In this document: positions 1-8,818 of the stretch, one piece after another | Numbering within the stretch: position 1 is the first letter of the stretch | How the letters are laid out: every line of letters starts with the position of its first letter | Notes under the pieces: model-generated | What the model was told of the DNA's origin: nothing | Database searches by the model: none | Seen by the model: only the letters and a program-made list of their open reading frames with translations | From: Caldilineaceae bacterium SB0661_bin_34 | Lineage (GTDB): Bacteria > Chloroflexota > Anaerolineae > Caldilineales > Caldilineaceae | Assembly (NCBI GenBank): GCA_009841145.1 | Contig: VXMJ01000028.1 | Coordinates: 24,540-84,848, forward strand | Length of the DNA: 60,309 nucleotides | Reading direction: 5' to 3' | Translations under genes and position numbers: made by a program

Positions 1-195
1 GCCGCCGAACCGGCGATGATGATGGACATGGACATGGACATGGCTATGGACAAGGATATGGGCATGAGCATGGACATGGGCATGGCCTCGGACACGCCCA
101 TGAGTTCCTCGCAATGCAACGAATGGGCCGGCTACCATTGGCACTCCTTCGGATGCCACGCCCATCCCGGCACTCCCCACGCGTCTGCGGAATAA
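1..195 (+). CDS. C-terminal end of a Met/Asp-rich protein (5' end outside window)
   Basis: Frame 1 is open from the first base to TAA at 193-195 and gives 64 residues. The first half is a Met-Asp/Met-Gly alternation with about 14 methionines in 30 residues. It is followed by a short Cys/His/Trp-containing tail ending in HASAE. Met-rich, Asp-spaced stretches with nearby His and Cys occur in copper-handling proteins such as Met-rich inserts of multicopper oxidases and periplasmic copper carriers, so a Cu(I)-binding tail is possible. That is inference from composition only. The true start lies upstream of the window. Low-complexity repeats of ATGGAC could also expand and contract. Confidence 0.55.
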   Translation, partial: AAEPAMMMDMDMDMAMDKDMGMSMDMGMASDTPMSSSQCNEWAGYHWHSFGCHAHPGTPHASAE

Positions 196-281
196 TGCGC
201 AATTGGTAGTTGGGGGCTTGGTTCCGCCTCAATGCACGGGAACCCCGACGTGGGATCGAGGCCCCCACTCGCCACGCGCAC

Positions 282-313
282 CTAAGCCGGACTTTGTACA
301 AAGTCCGGCTTAG
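282..313. repeat. Perfect 32-bp palindrome, likely left end of an IS200/IS605-type element
   Basis: The two 16-base arms are exact reverse complements centred on TTTGTACAAA. A related hairpin with arms AGCTGGAC/GTCCAGCT and the shared string TGTACAAAGTCC is at 23092-23128, also just upstream of TnpB-type debris on the same strand. Subterminal hairpins are the recognition sites of Y1-transposase elements, so both are read as left ends. Confidence 0.5.
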
Positions 314-622
314 GGCCTGCGACATGGCTGACACACTCCATTCCACATCATCGGCCGGGCCGGAGGTTGTGGATGGAGCGGGTTCGGTATCGTCCGTCCC
401 CTGACATTACCGAGGCTGGCCGACTGCCAGCGCCGGTACGCCCGGTGGTGTGCGTACCGGATCAGGGCCCCAGCTTTCGGTGCCCTTCTTCACACTGGGC
501 AAGCGGGGGAAGTAACTACTCGCTGAAATCCGTGGGTATCGCTTGGAAATTGGTACAATTGAACCATCTTCCGCGCGGTCCCATGCGCTCCCTGAACCAG
601 TGGACCCGGTGCAACGGACCCC
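314..622. other. Non-coding stretch upstream of the tnpB remnant
   Basis: No supported gene. It lies between the palindrome at 282-313 and the tnpB remnant start at 623 and is probably the 5' non-coding part of the mobile element. Open frames here on both strands show no recognisable protein. Confidence 0.4.
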
Positions 623-1945
623 ATGTCCCGCGCCTCCCCTCCTCCAACGTCCCCGGCCGACGGCACCCGCGGCCTGGTCAAGGCACACCGGATCGCCCTA
701 ATCCCCAACGACCGGCAGGCCTCCCTGATGGCCGAGCACGCGGGCTGGGCGCGGGTGGCCTCCAACTGGTCCCGCGACCGCTTTGCCGACGCCTGGTTCA
801 CCGGTGAGGACGAGGACAACGAGTGGCTTTCGGACATGGATCTGCGGAAGCAGTTCAACGCCGTCAAGCGGGACCTGTTTGCGTGGTCCGTGGACCTGTC
901 CCAGAACGTGGCCAAGAACGCCATCATCCACACGAGCAGGGGACTGGATGCCTGGGGTGCCTACAAGAAGGCATTGAAGAAGGGCAAGCGTCCGCGCGCC
1001 GGGTGGGTTTCCCCCGCTACCGCAAGCGCGGCAAGCACATGGCCTTCACGCCGACCAACGGCCGCAACACAATCCGGGTGGGGGGCAACCGGGTCCGCAT
1101 CCCGGCCATCGGTTGGGTGCGCATGACGGAGCCGCTGTGTTTCGCCGGGGACATCCTGTCGGCCACCGTCAGCCTGGAGGCGGACCGCTGGTTCATTGCC
1201 TTACAGGTGGACACCGGCGAGCCGGAACCGCCCCGGCGTCCCGGTCCGACCGTCGGCATCGACATGGGCATCCAGGTGCTGGCCACGCTGTGGGACGGGG
1301 ACGAACGGACGAAAATCCTCAACCCGCGTCCCCTGCAGGAGGCCCTGGCCGAGCTGCGACGCATCGACCAGGCCATCAGCCGGTCCCTCAAGGTCCCCGG
1401 CAAGCACCGGACCTCCCACCGCCGGGAAGCCCTGTACGCCCGGCGGAGACGGCAGCATGCCCGTGTCTCCCATCTGCGTAACGACCATCACCACCGGACC
1501 ACCACGGCGATCGCCAAGCGTGGGGACACGGTGAAGGTGGAGAGCCTGCACATCGCGGGGATGCAGCGCAACCGGAGATTGGGGCGCGCCTTCGGCGACG
1601 CCGGTCTGGGGGAGTTCGTGCGCCAGCTGGGAGTACAAGTGCGCCTGGTACGGCACAGAGTACCAGCGCATTGACCGCTGGTACCCGTCCTCGAAGACGT
1701 GCAGTGCGTGCGGGGCCGTGAAGCAGTCGTTGCTGTTGTCGGAGCGCACGTACCGCTGTCTGCAGTGTGGGTTCGAGTGCGACCGGGACGCGAATGCTGC
1801 CCGGAACCTTCAGGCGTTCGACCCGGCGGCCAGGTCGGCCGTCGCCGACGTGGAGACCCGCAAGTCGGGCCCGTCCATGGGCCTGCCAGGTCGCCGAAGC
1901 GTCCACCGGACAGGCAGTCCGCGTCCGCTTCATGCAGGCAGTTGA
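623..1945 (+). pseudogene. tnpB: TnpB-family RNA-guided nuclease, double-frameshifted
   Basis: Three consecutive frames together make one TnpB (IS1341/OrfB type). Residues from 623 to about 1000 are in one frame, about 1000-1630 in the next, and about 1625-1945 back in the first. The catalytic RuvC-like residues are all still present: Asp in GIDMGI (near 1258), Glu in VKVESL (near 1533) and Asp in the DRDANAA motif (near 1783). The C4 zinc finger is intact as CSAC and CLQC. No transposase TnpA gene adjoins it. Two frameshifts make it inactive, unless assembly errors explain both. Upstream lies a palindromic end-like repeat, and downstream a fragment of a different TnpB. Confidence 0.85.
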
Positions 1946-2039
1946 GATTGCCATGGGTTCTGGAGACCGGGTACGGTGTTGCGCAACGACCCGGACCATG
2001 CGTAGCTGCGCGCGCGTACCCGTGGATAGGCTGGGTGCA

Positions 2040-2270
2040 GATGGTGGCGAGACGACACAGGCCTACCCCAAGTGGTACACATACCTGCACCGCGGCCCAC
2101 CAGAGGGAGCCTTGGGCCTGAATCGCAACGTGGTCCAGGCAACCGACAGCGAAGGCGCCGGCCGCTGCATGACAGATACGTCGGTTGCGGAAGTCGGAAT
2201 CAAGCGTTGCCAACGCAAGATCACCGACACTGCCAAAGCAACCGTCCTCTTGCGGGCTACGGGAGCCCTT
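2040..2270 (+). pseudogene. Fragment of a second TnpB, like the intact copy at 52016
   Basis: One frame reads YPKWYTYLHR..EGALGLNRNVVQATDSEG and then a QRKI-like string. This parallels the intact TnpB at 52016-53416 (HPKWYAY, GALGLDRNVGQATDSDG, ARKQREL), including the RuvC-I block, but with its catalytic Asp changed to Asn. The rest of the gene is absent. It is the residue of a different element from the one immediately upstream, so elements were stacked here. The palindrome at 282 could belong to this older element. Confidence 0.65.
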
Positions 2271-2526
2271 CCTCTGAACCGATGACAGGGTGCCTCGTCC
2301 GTTCCGCGGATCCGGACCCATATCAACGCGACAGAAACAGTGCCCCACTGTGCCACCGGGCTCCCCCATTGGCCCGTGGGTAGGTTAGAATGGGGTACTT
2401 CCAGAGTGTCCAGGCCAAGTCGGCAGTCCCTGCGCGGACCATGGCCGACCGGAACCCCCGCCGACCCGAACGGGTCGCGGTTGTCGCGGGCTCCTCTGGA
2501 GAATCCCTTGCAATTGGAGGAACTCC

Positions 2527-4215
2527 ATGCTGAGATTGAACCGTCGCAGATTCCTGCAATTGGCCGGTGCCAGTGCCGGCCTGGCCGTCCTGGCCGCCTG
2601 TGCCGAGGCCGCGCCGGACGCGCCGGCCGTGGTGGACGAGCCCACCCCTGTACCCATGTCGGAGGCGGACGTGGCCGCCTCGGCCGACGATCCCGGCCTG
2701 ATGCGGCCTTCCGGCACGCCCAAGCGCGGCGGTCACCTGAAGACCGCGTTCGGCGTAACCATGGCCAGTTTCGACGCCCACCAGGGCGGCGGCACGCACG
2801 TGCTCAGCCACATGTACAACAATCTGGTGCGCAACAACCTGGTCGATGGCCTGCGCACCGTCGTACCGGACCTGGCCCGCAGCGTCGACGTATCGGACGA
2901 TGGCAAGACCTACACCTTCAACCTGCGTTCGGGGGTCAAGTACCACAATGGGGCCGACTTCACCTCGGCCGACGTACTGGCCACCTTCAACCGCATCATG
3001 GACCCACCCCAGGGCATGATCTCGCCCCTGAAGGCCGAGTTCTCGTTCGTGGAGGAGATCACGGCGCCGGATGCCGGCACCGCCGTCTTCCACCTGAGCG
3101 CGCCGCGCTCCTACTTCCTGAACGTCCTGTCGGCCACCAATGCCTACATCTATTCCGAGGCCTCGCTGCAGGAGAACGACTTTGACCTGCGCGACGTGAT
3201 CGCCCCCGGCACCGGCGCCTTCCGCTTCGTCGATCACCAGCCGGCCGAGCGCTGGCTGCTGGAACGCAACCCGGACTACTGGGATGCGGAACTGCCCTAC
3301 ATCGACCAGCTGGAACTGCTACACGTGCCCGCCTGGTCCGATCGCGGCACGGCGGTCCTGACCGGCCAGGCCGACATGTCCTGGAACGTGGCCTTCGAGA
3401 CCTGGCAGGAAGGTTCGGGCCGCGACGACATCGAGAACAAACTGCTGCCGAACTTCGGTGCCTACTGGCTGTTCATGAACAACGCGTCCGGCCCCTTGGC
3501 CGATTCCCGCGTGCGCAAGGCCATCCACCTGGGCGTGTCCAAGCAGAACCTCAAGGCGGCCTTCGGCACCCAGGAGGTGATTAACATCACGCGCTGGGTT
3601 CCGCAGGGCGATCCCTATGCCACCTCCCCGGCCGACCTGGCCTCCATGCCGGGCTACCGCGAGGACAAGACCGAGGACATCGCCGAGGCCAAGCGCCTCC
3701 TGGCGGAAGCCGGCTACGGCGACGGCTTCCCCGAACTGGAAATCCTGGCGGCCAGCGGTCCCCAGGCCGAACTGCTGGCCCCCGCCGTGCAGGACATGCT
3801 CAACCGCGATCTGGGCATTCCCACCAAGATCCGCATCATCGAGCGCGCCAGCCTGGGCACGGAACAGCAACAGGGTACCTACCAGCTGATGGTGCACACC
3901 CGCGGCCACGGCGTCTCCGACATCTCGCCGCGCGGCAACCTGTGGTGGCGGACCGGCGGTTCCCAGAACTTCGGCGGCTACTCCGAACCCCGGTTCGATG
4001 CGCTGCTGGACCAGATCGACGACGAAACCGACGTCCCGACCCGGCAGGGCCAGATCAACGACGCCCAGGATGTCCTGGACGACAACCCGCCGGAATACCT
4101 GATCGGCTACACCTACCACCTGCCCATGTGGAACTCCAAGGTCAAGGGCATTGAGCTCCACGACCGCATCTTTGCCGAATGGGGCCGCATGGAAACCGTT
4201 TGGATCGACAGCTAA
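2527..4215 (+). CDS. Peptide ABC transporter substrate-binding lipoprotein (SBP family 5)
   Basis: A 562-residue solute-binding protein of the DppA/OppA family, expected to capture peptides or related solutes outside the membrane and pass them to the two permeases that follow. The N-terminus has a twin-arginine motif (NRRRFLQLAG) and a lipobox ending LAAC near residue 21, so it is probably a Tat-exported lipoprotein. The family block SGVKYHNGADFTSADV (around residue 138) and a C-terminal lobe with RNLWWRTGG are typical. The start is set by the GGAGGAACTCC ribosome site just before the ATG. It is first in an operon with 4326 and 5308. A strong hairpin follows the stop codon. The ligand is unknown. 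Confidence 0.93.
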   Translation: MLRLNRRRFLQLAGASAGLAVLAACAEAAPDAPAVVDEPTPVPMSEADVAASADDPGLMRPSGTPKRGGHLKTAFGVTMASFDAHQGGGTHVLSHMYNNLVRNNLVDGLRTVVPDLARSVDVSDDGKTYTFNLRSGVKYHNGADFTSADVLATFNRIMDPPQGMISPLKAEFSFVEEITAPDAGTAVFHLSAPRSYFLNVLSATNAYIYSEASLQENDFDLRDVIAPGTGAFRFVDHQPAERWLLERNPDYWDAELPYIDQLELLHVPAWSDRGTAVLTGQADMSWNVAFETWQEGSGRDDIENKLLPNFGAYWLFMNNASGPLADSRVRKAIHLGVSKQNLKAAFGTQEVINITRWVPQGDPYATSPADLASMPGYREDKTEDIAEAKRLLAEAGYGDGFPELEILAASGPQAELLAPAVQDMLNRDLGIPTKIRIIERASLGTEQQQGTYQLMVHTRGHGVSDISPRGNLWWRTGGSQNFGGYSEPRFDALLDQIDDETDVPTRQGQINDAQDVLDDNPPEYLIGYTYHLPMWNSKVKGIELHDRIFAEWGRMETVWIDS

Positions 4216-4249
4216 CGCTTGAACCGGCCTCACGGGCCATTGTTGGAGA

Positions 4250-4279
4250 CCGGAGAGTCGGGACAACCCGGCTCTCCGG
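4250..4279 (+). promoter_or_regulatory. Intergenic hairpin between binding protein and permease
   Basis: Thirteen-base arms (CCGGAGAGTCGGG / CCCGGCTCTCCGG, one G-U pair in RNA) enclose an ACAA tetraloop. There is no T-run, so it is not a classical terminator. Hairpins at this place in binding-protein transporter operons commonly protect the 3' end of the binding-protein message and keep its level above that of the permeases. A similar hairpin occupies the same place in the znu operon (31722-31754). Confidence 0.6.
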
Positions 4280-4325
4280 CCGCATGTTCAACTGATCGGC
4301 CCGGCCAAACAGGGCCGGGCATACC

Positions 4326-5285
4326 ATGCGCCAGTACATCCTGCAGCGCCTTCTGATCGCGATCCCAACGGTGTTCGGGGTCACGGTCCTGATCTTCCTC
4401 GCCATGCGGGTGATCCCGGGCGATCCGCTGCAGACCATCTACACGGAAGCGACCGGAGCCTACATCCTGTCCGAGGAGGAGTTGGCCGAGGTCCGGGCCA
4501 GTCTGGGGCTGGACAAGCCCCTGTGGCAGCAGTATCTGTCCTGGATGGGCCAGGTGTTCCGGGGCGAAATGGGATATTCGTTCTGGACCAAGGATCCCAT
4601 CAGCCAGATGATCCTGCGCCGGGGTCCCATCTCCGCCCAGATCGCCATCTTCGCCGTGGTGCTGTCGTGGCTGTTCGGCGTGCCCATCGGCCTGCTCAGC
4701 GCCTGGTTCCGCAACAGTTGGGCCGACCAGATATCGCGCGCCGGCATCACCATCTTCCTGGCCGTGCCCAGCTTCTGGCTGGGCCTGCTGATCATTCTTT
4801 TTACCGTCCTGGTACTGACCTGGCGTCCGCCCCTGACCATCATCCAGTTCTGGGAGGATCCCGGAGCCAACTTCGCGATCGTGGCCCTGCCTTCCATAAC
4901 CCTAGGCCTGGGATTGGGCGCGGCCACTGCCCGCATGGCGCGTTCGGCGGCCCTCGAGGCCCTGTTCGACGACTACGTGCGCACAGCCCGGGCCAAGGGC
5001 CTGGGCAACAGCCTGATCATCTGGCGGCACGTGTTCAAGAACGCCATGCTGCCGGTGATTACTTCGACCGGCCTTGCCCTCGGCGGCCTGCTGGGCGGCA
5101 CCGTCTCGGTGGAGAAGGCCTTTGCAGTGCCCGGTCTGGGCAGCCTAATGGTCCAGGGCATGCAGGAGCGCGACTGGATGATGATCCAGAACCTGGTCCT
5201 GGTGTACGGCCTGATCTACGTCTTTGTAAACCTTCTGGTCGACTTGAGCTACGGCATACTGGATCCCCGCATCCGCTACAGCTGA
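4326..5285 (+). CDS. Peptide ABC transporter permease, DppB type
   Basis: A 319-residue inner-membrane permease. The N-terminus has the DppB/OppB signature (MRQYILQRLL, then GVTVLIFLAMRVIPGDP). About six hydrophobic segments follow, and the EAA coupling loop is visible as DYVRTARAKGLGNS near residue 220, which docks onto the ATPase. It pairs with the DppC-type permease 22 bases downstream. No ATPase gene follows in this window, so the energy subunits must be supplied from elsewhere. Confidence 0.93.
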   Translation: MRQYILQRLLIAIPTVFGVTVLIFLAMRVIPGDPLQTIYTEATGAYILSEEELAEVRASLGLDKPLWQQYLSWMGQVFRGEMGYSFWTKDPISQMILRRGPISAQIAIFAVVLSWLFGVPIGLLSAWFRNSWADQISRAGITIFLAVPSFWLGLLIILFTVLVLTWRPPLTIIQFWEDPGANFAIVALPSITLGLGLGAATARMARSAALEALFDDYVRTARAKGLGNSLIIWRHVFKNAMLPVITSTGLALGGLLGGTVSVEKAFAVPGLGSLMVQGMQERDWMMIQNLVLVYGLIYVFVNLLVDLSYGILDPRIRYS

Positions 5286-5307
5286 CGCCACCACGGGACC
5301 TTCCAAC

Positions 5308-6213
5308 GTGCAGGCCGCACCCAATCCCGCCTTTCGGCCCTTGACGGAGGTCAGCACCTGGCAGCGCCTGCGCGCCGCCATGCGCCGATTTCGGACCGTG
5401 TCGCCGCTCGGCACCGTGGCGTTGATCGCTTGGATTCTGCTGTTTGTGATCGCGATCGGGGCACCGATACTGGCACCCTATCCGCCCAACGAAGCCGACT
5501 ACGGCGCCGTGCGCCAGGGACCGTCGGCAGCGCACCTGCTGGGCACCGACAACCTCGGCCGGGACATTCTCAGCCGAATCATCCACGGTGCGCGGATCAC
5601 GCTACTGGTGAGCGTGACCTCCGTATTCCTGGGTGATGCCATCGGTTTCGTCTGGGGCGTGATCTCGGGTTTCCTGGGCCGCCGCTTCGACCTGTTCAGC
5701 CAGCGCGTGATCGACATCCTGATGTCGTTTCCCTCGCTCATCCTGGCCCTCATGCTGCTGGTGGTGCTGGGTGCCGGCATCGAAACCGTGATTGTAGCCA
5801 TCGCGTCGACCCAAATCCCGGCCGCCACGCGCATCACGCGGTCGGTGGTGCTCTCCGTGCGCGAAGCCATGTACGTGGAGGCGGCCCGATCCATCGGGGT
5901 CAACAACCTGCGCCTGATGGTGCGGCATGTGGCGCCCCAGGTCGCCGCACCAATCCTGGTGGTGGCAACCCTTCATCTGGGCGGAGCCATCTTTGCCGAA
6001 TCGGCTCTCAGTTTCCTGGGCCTGGGCATCCCTCCGCCGGCTCCTAGTTGGGGCAACATGCTGGGCGGGGTAACTGCGGCCGCCTTCAAGCCGCCCTGGT
6101 GGCTGGTGGTCTTTCCGGGCTTGGCCATCACCTTGACCATCATGGCCGCCAACCTGTTTGGCGATGCCCTGAGGGACTTCCTGGATCCCAAGCTGCGCCA
6201 GCGTATTGACTGA
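5308..6213 (+). CDS. Peptide ABC transporter permease, DppC type
   Basis: A 301-residue permease with the DppC/OppC features: a cytoplasmic N-terminal extension, the HLLGTDNLGRDILSRI block around residue 76, and the EAA loop YVEAARSIGVNN near residue 190. GTG at 5308 is taken as start because it closely follows the previous stop. ATG at 5380 is an alternative that would remove 24 residues. It forms a heterodimeric channel with the product of 4326. It ends the recognisable operon; the usual dppD/dppF ATPase genes are missing. Confidence 0.92.
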   Translation: MQAAPNPAFRPLTEVSTWQRLRAAMRRFRTVSPLGTVALIAWILLFVIAIGAPILAPYPPNEADYGAVRQGPSAAHLLGTDNLGRDILSRIIHGARITLLVSVTSVFLGDAIGFVWGVISGFLGRRFDLFSQRVIDILMSFPSLILALMLLVVLGAGIETVIVAIASTQIPAATRITRSVVLSVREAMYVEAARSIGVNNLRLMVRHVAPQVAAPILVVATLHLGGAIFAESALSFLGLGIPPPAPSWGNMLGGVTAAAFKPPWWLVVFPGLAITLTIMAANLFGDALRDFLDPKLRQRID

Positions 6214-6214
6214 T

Positions 6215-6230
6215 CGGACATCGTCCGTTT
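6215..6230 (+). terminator. Short hairpin after the peptide transporter operon
   Basis: CGGAC-ATC-GTCCG followed by TTT begins two bases after the last stop codon. The 5-bp stem is small, so this is a weak terminator candidate. Confidence 0.3.
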
Positions 6231-6972
6231 CCGCTGGCAGGGGTTCGGCAAGGGATGTTGCGGCGGGCATTGCCACGTACATCCGGAATTTGGGCCACTG
6301 GACACAAAACCCATGTTGGCAACAATGGATCACACCCCGAGCGGGGACATGGACGATCCCGGCTTTGAAGAACGTGTCGAGCCTTGGGGTTGAGAGAATT
6401 GGCCAGCCAGCTTGGCTGCACTTGCGGTGCCCTAAAGTCCAGGGCGCGTCACGGTTTCTGCGAGCGGAAGCGGGACATCGCCTGCGTCGGCCTGGGATTG
6501 GAGAAGGAGCCCAGACGGTATGCCTTTGGGCGCGGCCGGACCGAAGACCTTCTGCGGAACCTGGATACGCAGCAAAGAACGCAAACGTTTACTGTGCGAA
6601 TCACTTTCGCTCCCAAGACTGACCGACCTGAAGGTCACTGATCTGGGAAAGAAAGAATCCGTCTCGTGGAGGGCAACAACCTCTTCTGACAGCCAGTAGG
6701 GATTCCGGGAATCCCTACCGATCTGTCCCGGACACACCAAGGTGCCGGCGTGCCCAATCCCGACAATCCTCGGGGGAAAACCGCCATCCAGCCATGCCAG
6801 ACGTGGACTATCGACCCCCGTTTTTGTTGGGCTACTCATGCGAATTCCACCATCAAGCTCCCGCAGTCCTCACCCAAGGTACGGGGGCACAGACCAACAT
6901 TCACCCAACTAACAGCAGTGCCCCGGGGCGCTACACATTCACTGATGGCAATCCAATCGTTGGTATAGTGTT
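6231..6972. other. Long stretch without a recognisable gene
   Basis: Open frames at 6206-6622 and 6384-6641 on the + strand match no family I recognise and lack a convincing ribosome site. The stretch separates the transporter operon from the decayed defence patch and may be worn-down mobile DNA. A TATAGT hexamer at 6964 lies too close to the next ATG to be its promoter. Confidence 0.35.
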
Positions 6973-7278
6973 ATGTCACATAGCAGATGGAGCAGCTTTC
7001 TGGTCAGTATCACTGTGCGCAAACTGGAGGATGAACTGAAACGCCGACTGCGAATCCGAGCAGCCGAGAATGGCCGTTCCATGGAGGAAGAAGCTCGGCA
7101 CATCCTAAGAATGGAACTCTGCCCGCAACCGCAACAGAAGAACCTGGCAAGCGCCATCCGCGCCCGATTCGCGCCCCTCGGTGGGGTCGAACTGGAAATC
7201 CCTCCCCGTCCTCCCATGCGCCAACCACCCCGGTTCGGCTGGGACAACGATGATGATTGTCCTTATGGAGCGCGGTAA
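6973..7278 (+). CDS. FitA/VapB-like ribbon-helix-helix antitoxin, orphan
   Basis: A 101-residue protein whose residues 12-46 match the FitA/VapB antitoxin fold: a short strand SITVRKL, then LKRRLRIRAAENGRSMEEEARHILR, the two helices that bind operator DNA as a dimer. The C-terminal segment IPPRPPMRQPPRFG resembles the toxin-binding tail of FitA, and the following dozen residues look like read-through past the original stop. The partner PIN toxin FitB would start at the ATG pair 7250/7253 with MIVL, but that frame runs straight into hsdM sequence after four codons. The antitoxin is therefore intact while the toxin is gone. Confidence 0.75.
   Translation: MSHSRWSSFLVSITVRKLEDELKRRLRIRAAENGRSMEEEARHILRMELCPQPQQKNLASAIRARFAPLGGVELEIPPRPPMRQPPRFGWDNDDDCPYGAR
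7253..7267 (+). pseudogene. First codons of a FitB-type PIN toxin
   Basis: ATG ATT GTC CTT encodes MIVL, the normal opening of FitB/VapC toxins (MIVLDTNV), at the expected place overlapping the antitoxin end. The sequence then switches to hsdM-like code. The match is only four codons long, so it rests mainly on position. Confidence 0.35.
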
Positions 7279-7283
7279 CACAA

Positions 7284-8036
7284 TGATCAACCCTGAGTTC
7301 AAGGACACGGCGAACCGCATCACCGGTCAAGACATCGTGGTCGCCAATCCATGTGAAATCAGGACTTCAATGCGGCCATCTTTGAGAACGATCCGTCCGA
7401 CCGCTTTCAGCCCACTCCCACTGGTGGCGTCACCACTGGCAAGGGAGACTGAGCCTGGTCCAGCACCACCCTTGCCTACATAAACAAGCGCGGACGGGCG
7501 GCAGTGGTATTGGACACCGGTGCAATGACGCGCGGCGCGGGTGCCAGGCACACGGATCGAGAGTGCAATATCCGCAAGTGTTCGTCGAGCAAGACCTCAT
7601 CAACGGCGTGATCCTGCTGCCGGGCAACCTGTTCTACAACACCAGTGCCACCGGAATCATCATCGGCCCGCCGAAGCGCAAGCCAGGCAGGTGCCAAGGC
7701 AATATTGTGTTTGTGAACGCCAGCCAACGCGTGGACAAGGGACGCCTCAAGATCTACATGCCGGAAGAGGAATTCCGCCCGCCAGCAGAGATGTTTCTGA
7801 AAGGTGAACCAGTGGAGGGCGAAGTCGTTGTCATTACCCGGGAGCAGACGGTGAAGGCCGGCTACAATCTAAGTCCAAGTCGATGGGTGAGGCAGGTGGA
7901 CGAGACAGCTCAGCGTTCCATCTCGGAAATCATCGCCGACTTGCAACGTCTCGATGAAGAATCCCGCCAGGGTGACGGGCACTTGGCAAAGATGCTGGCA
8001 AAACTGAAGCGATCGTGCGATGCAAAGGAGGGAGGC
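7284..8036 (+). pseudogene. hsdM: HsdM-type N6-adenine methyltransferase remnant
   Basis: Broken C-terminal half of a type I restriction-modification methylase. The stretch NPEFKDTANRITGQDIVVANP leads to motif IV, normally NPPF, here damaged to NPCE. Frames then shift. Further on come KGD-stop-AW (a Trp codon turned TGA near 7450), [17 protein letters not shown] (near 7496), [21 protein letters not shown] (from about 7590) and INASQ-like and EEESR-like helices up to LAKMLAKLKR. The SAM-binding motif I half is missing. The last part is in frame with the protease gene that follows, but that gene has its own strong start. Confidence 0.8.
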
Positions 8037-8417
8037 ATGGGAGCCACACACGTCACCGTAACCATACGCAATCCAGCGGACACTGACAGAACTTGGGAAG
8101 ATCTGTTCCTGGTCGATACCGGTGCCACCGATTCCTTGGTACCAAGACCACACCTGGAAGCCATCGGCCTTGAACCCAGAGGCCAGCGAGTGTACGAACT
8201 GGCTGATGGGAGCGAGCTTGTTCTGGATGTCACCGTTGCCGAGATTGAGTTCATGGGCGAAATTGTCGGGGGAACGATCATCATGGGGGAGGCGGGCGCG
8301 GAGCCACTGTTGGGGGTAACAGCACTCGAGTCCGTCGGCATAGAGGTGGACCCGTTGAATCAGCGGTTGAAGAGGCTGCCAGCTGTGCGGCTAAAAGGGG
8401 TGGTTCGTGCTCAATGA
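8037..8417 (+). CDS. Retropepsin-like (clan AA) aspartic protease
   Basis: A 126-residue protein with the clan AA signature [13 protein letters not shown] (catalytic Asp near residue 27), a flap-like region, and the second hydrophobic strand [17 protein letters not shown]. Such one-domain proteases act as homodimers, each copy giving one Asp. The start at 8037 is chosen because AAGGAGGGAGG lies directly before it, although the frame is open upstream through the hsdM remnant. Its TGA overlaps the ATG of the hsdS remnant (ATGA). The gene thus sits between hsdM and hsdS as if part of that operon. Its target is unknown. Confidence 0.82.
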   Translation: MGATHVTVTIRNPADTDRTWEDLFLVDTGATDSLVPRPHLEAIGLEPRGQRVYELADGSELVLDVTVAEIEFMGEIVGGTIIMGEAGAEPLLGVTALESVGIEVDPLNQRLKRLPAVRLKGVVRAQ

Positions 8418-8515
8418 ATGAAGCATGGGCATGGCGCCCCCTTGGCGAGTTGTTTGAGATCGGCACTGGCAAAACGATATCCGCCGCTGCACGCCAAGGA
8501 ACCGGCAAGCATGGC
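8414..8515 (+). pseudogene. hsdS: HsdS specificity-subunit N-terminal remnant
   Basis: ATG at 8414 overlaps the protease stop. The frame reads [21 protein letters not shown] and then [14 protein letters not shown], the typical opening of a type I specificity subunit target-recognition domain. The match stops after about 34 residues, the frame ends at 8548, and the DNA continues as a PIN gene on the opposite strand. The remainder of hsdS and any hsdR are absent. Confidence 0.6.
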
Positions 8516-8539
8516 CCGACGGTCTCCCATGGCCGCTGT

Positions 8540-8805
8540 GTCGGTTGAGCTGTCGCCACAGCTCCGCATTCTCGACCTCCCAGCACACCCAACCGATCAA
8601 CCCACTTGCACACCACCACCACGGCCGGATGACCGGCCAGCACGGGGTCGATAGGCCCAAGGGCAAGGCGGTCTCCGAGCGCGTGTCCCTCGCCGACCGC
8701 AACCGGATGATGCCAAGTTGCAACGATCTCTTCGAACGCTCCGGAGCCAAACAGATTCAACACGACACGCGTGTCTAATATGCTCGGCTTGCTGCTGGGC
8801 ACCAT
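8540..8805 (-). pseudogene. PIN-domain toxin, frameshifted and 3'-truncated
   Basis: ATG at 8805 follows GAGGAGAAACCACCC and lies 14 bases after the XRE-ImmA antitoxin stop. It reads KPSILDTRVVLNLFGSGAFEEI, a PIN start with the first acidic residue. A frameshift is needed to reach the VENAELWRQL helix near 8550. Beyond about 8540 the sequence belongs to the hsdS remnant on the other strand, so the catalytic C-terminal half is missing. It is very probably inactive. Confidence 0.65.
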
Positions 8806-8818
8806 GGGTGGTTTCTCC

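Noticed and set aside
623-1945. Programmed frameshifting in the first tnpB
   Set aside because: Two shifts at sites without slippery heptamers, next to other decayed elements, are better read as mutation.
6384-6641. An 85-codon frame that looks superficially protein-like
   Set aside because: No family match, no ribosome site, and it lies in a stretch that seems decayed.
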